Source: an uncultured Zoogloea sp. (GTDB lineage: Bacteria; Pseudomonadota; Gammaproteobacteria; Burkholderiales; Rhodocyclaceae). Taken from it: 64,000 nucleotides of DNA. Positions 63,149 through 64,000 of this stretch are shown one piece after another. A program made the position numbers and the translations under genes. The DNA is taken from the NCBI GenBank assembly GCA_937967645.1, contig CALBTT010000181.1, forward strand, positions 34,764-98,763, in the 5' to 3' direction. The notes below the pieces were generated by a model that was not told the origin of the DNA, ran no database searches, and saw only the letters and a program-made list of their open reading frames with translations. The stretch's first letter is position 1. Every line of letters begins with the position of its first letter.

Positions 63149-63931
63149 ATGCCCCGTTTCGCCGCCAACCTGTCCTTCCTGTTCCTCGACCGGCCTTTCC
63201 TGGATCGATTTGCCGCCGCCGCCGCGTGTGGGTTCAAGGCGGTGGAGTTCCATTTTCCCTATGACTTTCCGCCGGACGAGGTGGCCGACGCTGCTCGGGA
63301 GGCGGGGGTGGCGGTGGTCTTGTTCAACTTCCCGGCGGGTAACTGGGCTGCGGGGGAGCGCGGCATCGCCTGCCTGCCTGAACGCATCGGCGAGTTTCGC
63401 GATGGGGCCGCCAGGGCCGCCGCCTGGGCCGAGAAGCTGGAGTGTCCGCGGGTGAACTGCCTGGCCGGGTTGCGTCCGGAGGGCATCACCGAGGCGGTGC
63501 TGCGCGACACCCTGGTGGGCAACCTGCGCTTCGCCGCCGACCTGTTTGCCGAAGCCGGGCGACAGGTGCTGCTCGAACCGCTCAACTCCCGGGATACGCC
63601 GCGTTTCTTCGTGGATCGCACGGCACCCGCCCTGGCCCTGCTGGACGAGGCCGGCCGCTCCAACCTGTTCCTGCAGTACGACATCTACCATGCCCAGGTG
63701 ATGGAGGGGGATCTGGCCCTCACCCTGATGCGCAACCTGCCCTGGGTGGGACACATCCAGCTGGCCGACAACCCCGGACGTCATGAGCCGGGCACCGGGG
63801 AGATCAACTTCCCCTTCCTGCTCAAGCACCTGGATGCCATCGGCTACCAAGGCTGGGTCGGCTGCGAGTACGTGCCGACCGGCCGCAGCGAGGACAGCTT
63901 TGGCTGGCTGGAGGCGCACCTGGCCGGCTGA
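63149..63931 (+). CDS. hyi: Hydroxypyruvate isomerase
   Basis: TIM-barrel isomerase of 260 residues that interconverts hydroxypyruvate and tartronate semialdehyde in glyoxylate use. It starts at ATG 63149, reading MPRFAANLSFLF, and contains VEFHFPYDFPPDEV, LLEPLNSRDTPRFFV, LQYDIYHAQVMEGDL, VGHIQLADNPGRHEPGTGEI and GCEYVPTGRSED. Its TGA overlaps an ATG at 63931 that could start the next gene (METRLLQH), but genomic sequence ends after eight codons, where the adapter begins. Confidence 0.92.
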   Translation: MPRFAANLSFLFLDRPFLDRFAAAAACGFKAVEFHFPYDFPPDEVADAAREAGVAVVLFNFPAGNWAAGERGIACLPERIGEFRDGAARAAAWAEKLECPRVNCLAGLRPEGITEAVLRDTLVGNLRFAADLFAEAGRQVLLEPLNSRDTPRFFVDRTAPALALLDEAGRSNLFLQYDIYHAQVMEGDLALTLMRNLPWVGHIQLADNPGRHEPGTGEINFPFLLKHLDAIGYQGWVGCEYVPTGRSEDSFGWLEAHLAG

Positions 63932-63954
63932 TGGAGACGCGACTCCTGCAGCAC

Positions 63955-64000
63955 AGATCGGAAGAGCACACGTCTGAACTCCAGTCACGAATCACCATCT
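63955..64000 (+). other. Illumina TruSeq adapter sequence (artefact)
   Basis: From 63955 the sequence begins agatcggaagagcacacgtc and continues through the rest of the TruSeq index adapter (ending CCAGTCAC at 63988). An eight-base index (gaatcacc, 63989-63996) and the first four bases (atct) of the post-index adapter follow. It is not genomic. The reverse reading frame through it spells TGVQTCALPI, a known sign of this adapter in predicted proteins. Confidence 0.98.

Noticed and set aside
63134..63988. A 284-residue reading frame on the minus strand near the right end
   Set aside because: Its start lies in the adapter and spells the adapter peptide TGVQTCALPI; the rest is the antisense of hyi.

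Overview
The window is a 64 kb, GC-rich chromosomal stretch with almost no intergenic space, typical of a betaproteobacterium. Gene content and order (rsxABCDGE-nth, bioB-bioC, yqgE-ruvX-pyrR-pyrB-pyrC', pcnB-folK-dNK-panB-panC, cytochrome c', several heavy-metal and c-di-GMP genes) suggest the Rhodocyclaceae, near Azospira or Dechloromonas. That placement is an inference from gene order and protein character; no 16S gene is present. I see no insertion sequence, prophage, CRISPR array, tRNA or rRNA. The last 46 bases are not genomic: they are an Illumina TruSeq adapter with its index, so the right end is a read-through artefact at a contig end.

Layout. 1-6 kb: the 5' end of a DUF1841 gene, then nth and the Rsx/Rnf electron-transport operon, all on the minus strand. 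6-14.5 kb: minus-strand housekeeping genes (pyrD, a small envelope protein, the N-degron transferases bpt and aat, an NlpC/P60 hydrolase, serB, aroG, a HAD nucleotidase, bioC, bioB). 14.5-15.8 kb: comF-like gene and trmL on plus. 15.8-18.8 kb: a minus-strand run arsR-rhodanese-grxC-secB-SH3-gpsA. 19-22 kb: a C-terminal processing protease, an unknown gene and moeB on plus. 21.8-27.6 kb: ribD, nrdR, glyA, a chemoreceptor and a phosphatase on minus. 27.8-29.9 kb: TRAP transporter subunits Q and M without a P subunit. 30-35 kb: a diguanylate cyclase and the pyrimidine operon, which carries a catalytically dead dihydroorotase homologue. 35-42.9 kb: photolyase, methyltransferase, two hydrolases, uppP, an HD-GYP phosphodiesterase, DUF2789, a DUF3365 haem protein and a MipA-type porin. 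43-44.5 kb: cytochrome c', a small exported protein and an exonuclease.

44.6-52.5 kb is a heavy-metal RND efflux system (adaptor, pump, DUF3240, outer-membrane channel) divergent from its own two-component system. A PmrA/QseB-like direct repeat lies in the shared control region. 53.3-58.3 kb is the most unusual part: a 7TM-type sensor kinase, a complete response regulator, then two winged-helix regulators with degenerate receiver domains that share a private motif, and a small membrane-anchored unknown protein. 58.3-64 kb returns to housekeeping (panC, panB, deoxynucleoside kinase, DUF486, folK, pcnB, hyi).

The best candidates for new biology are the kinase plus pseudo-receiver regulator cluster, the BigR/SqrR-like persulfide-sensing repressor heading the rhodanese-glutaredoxin run, and the TRAP transporter lacking a binding protein.
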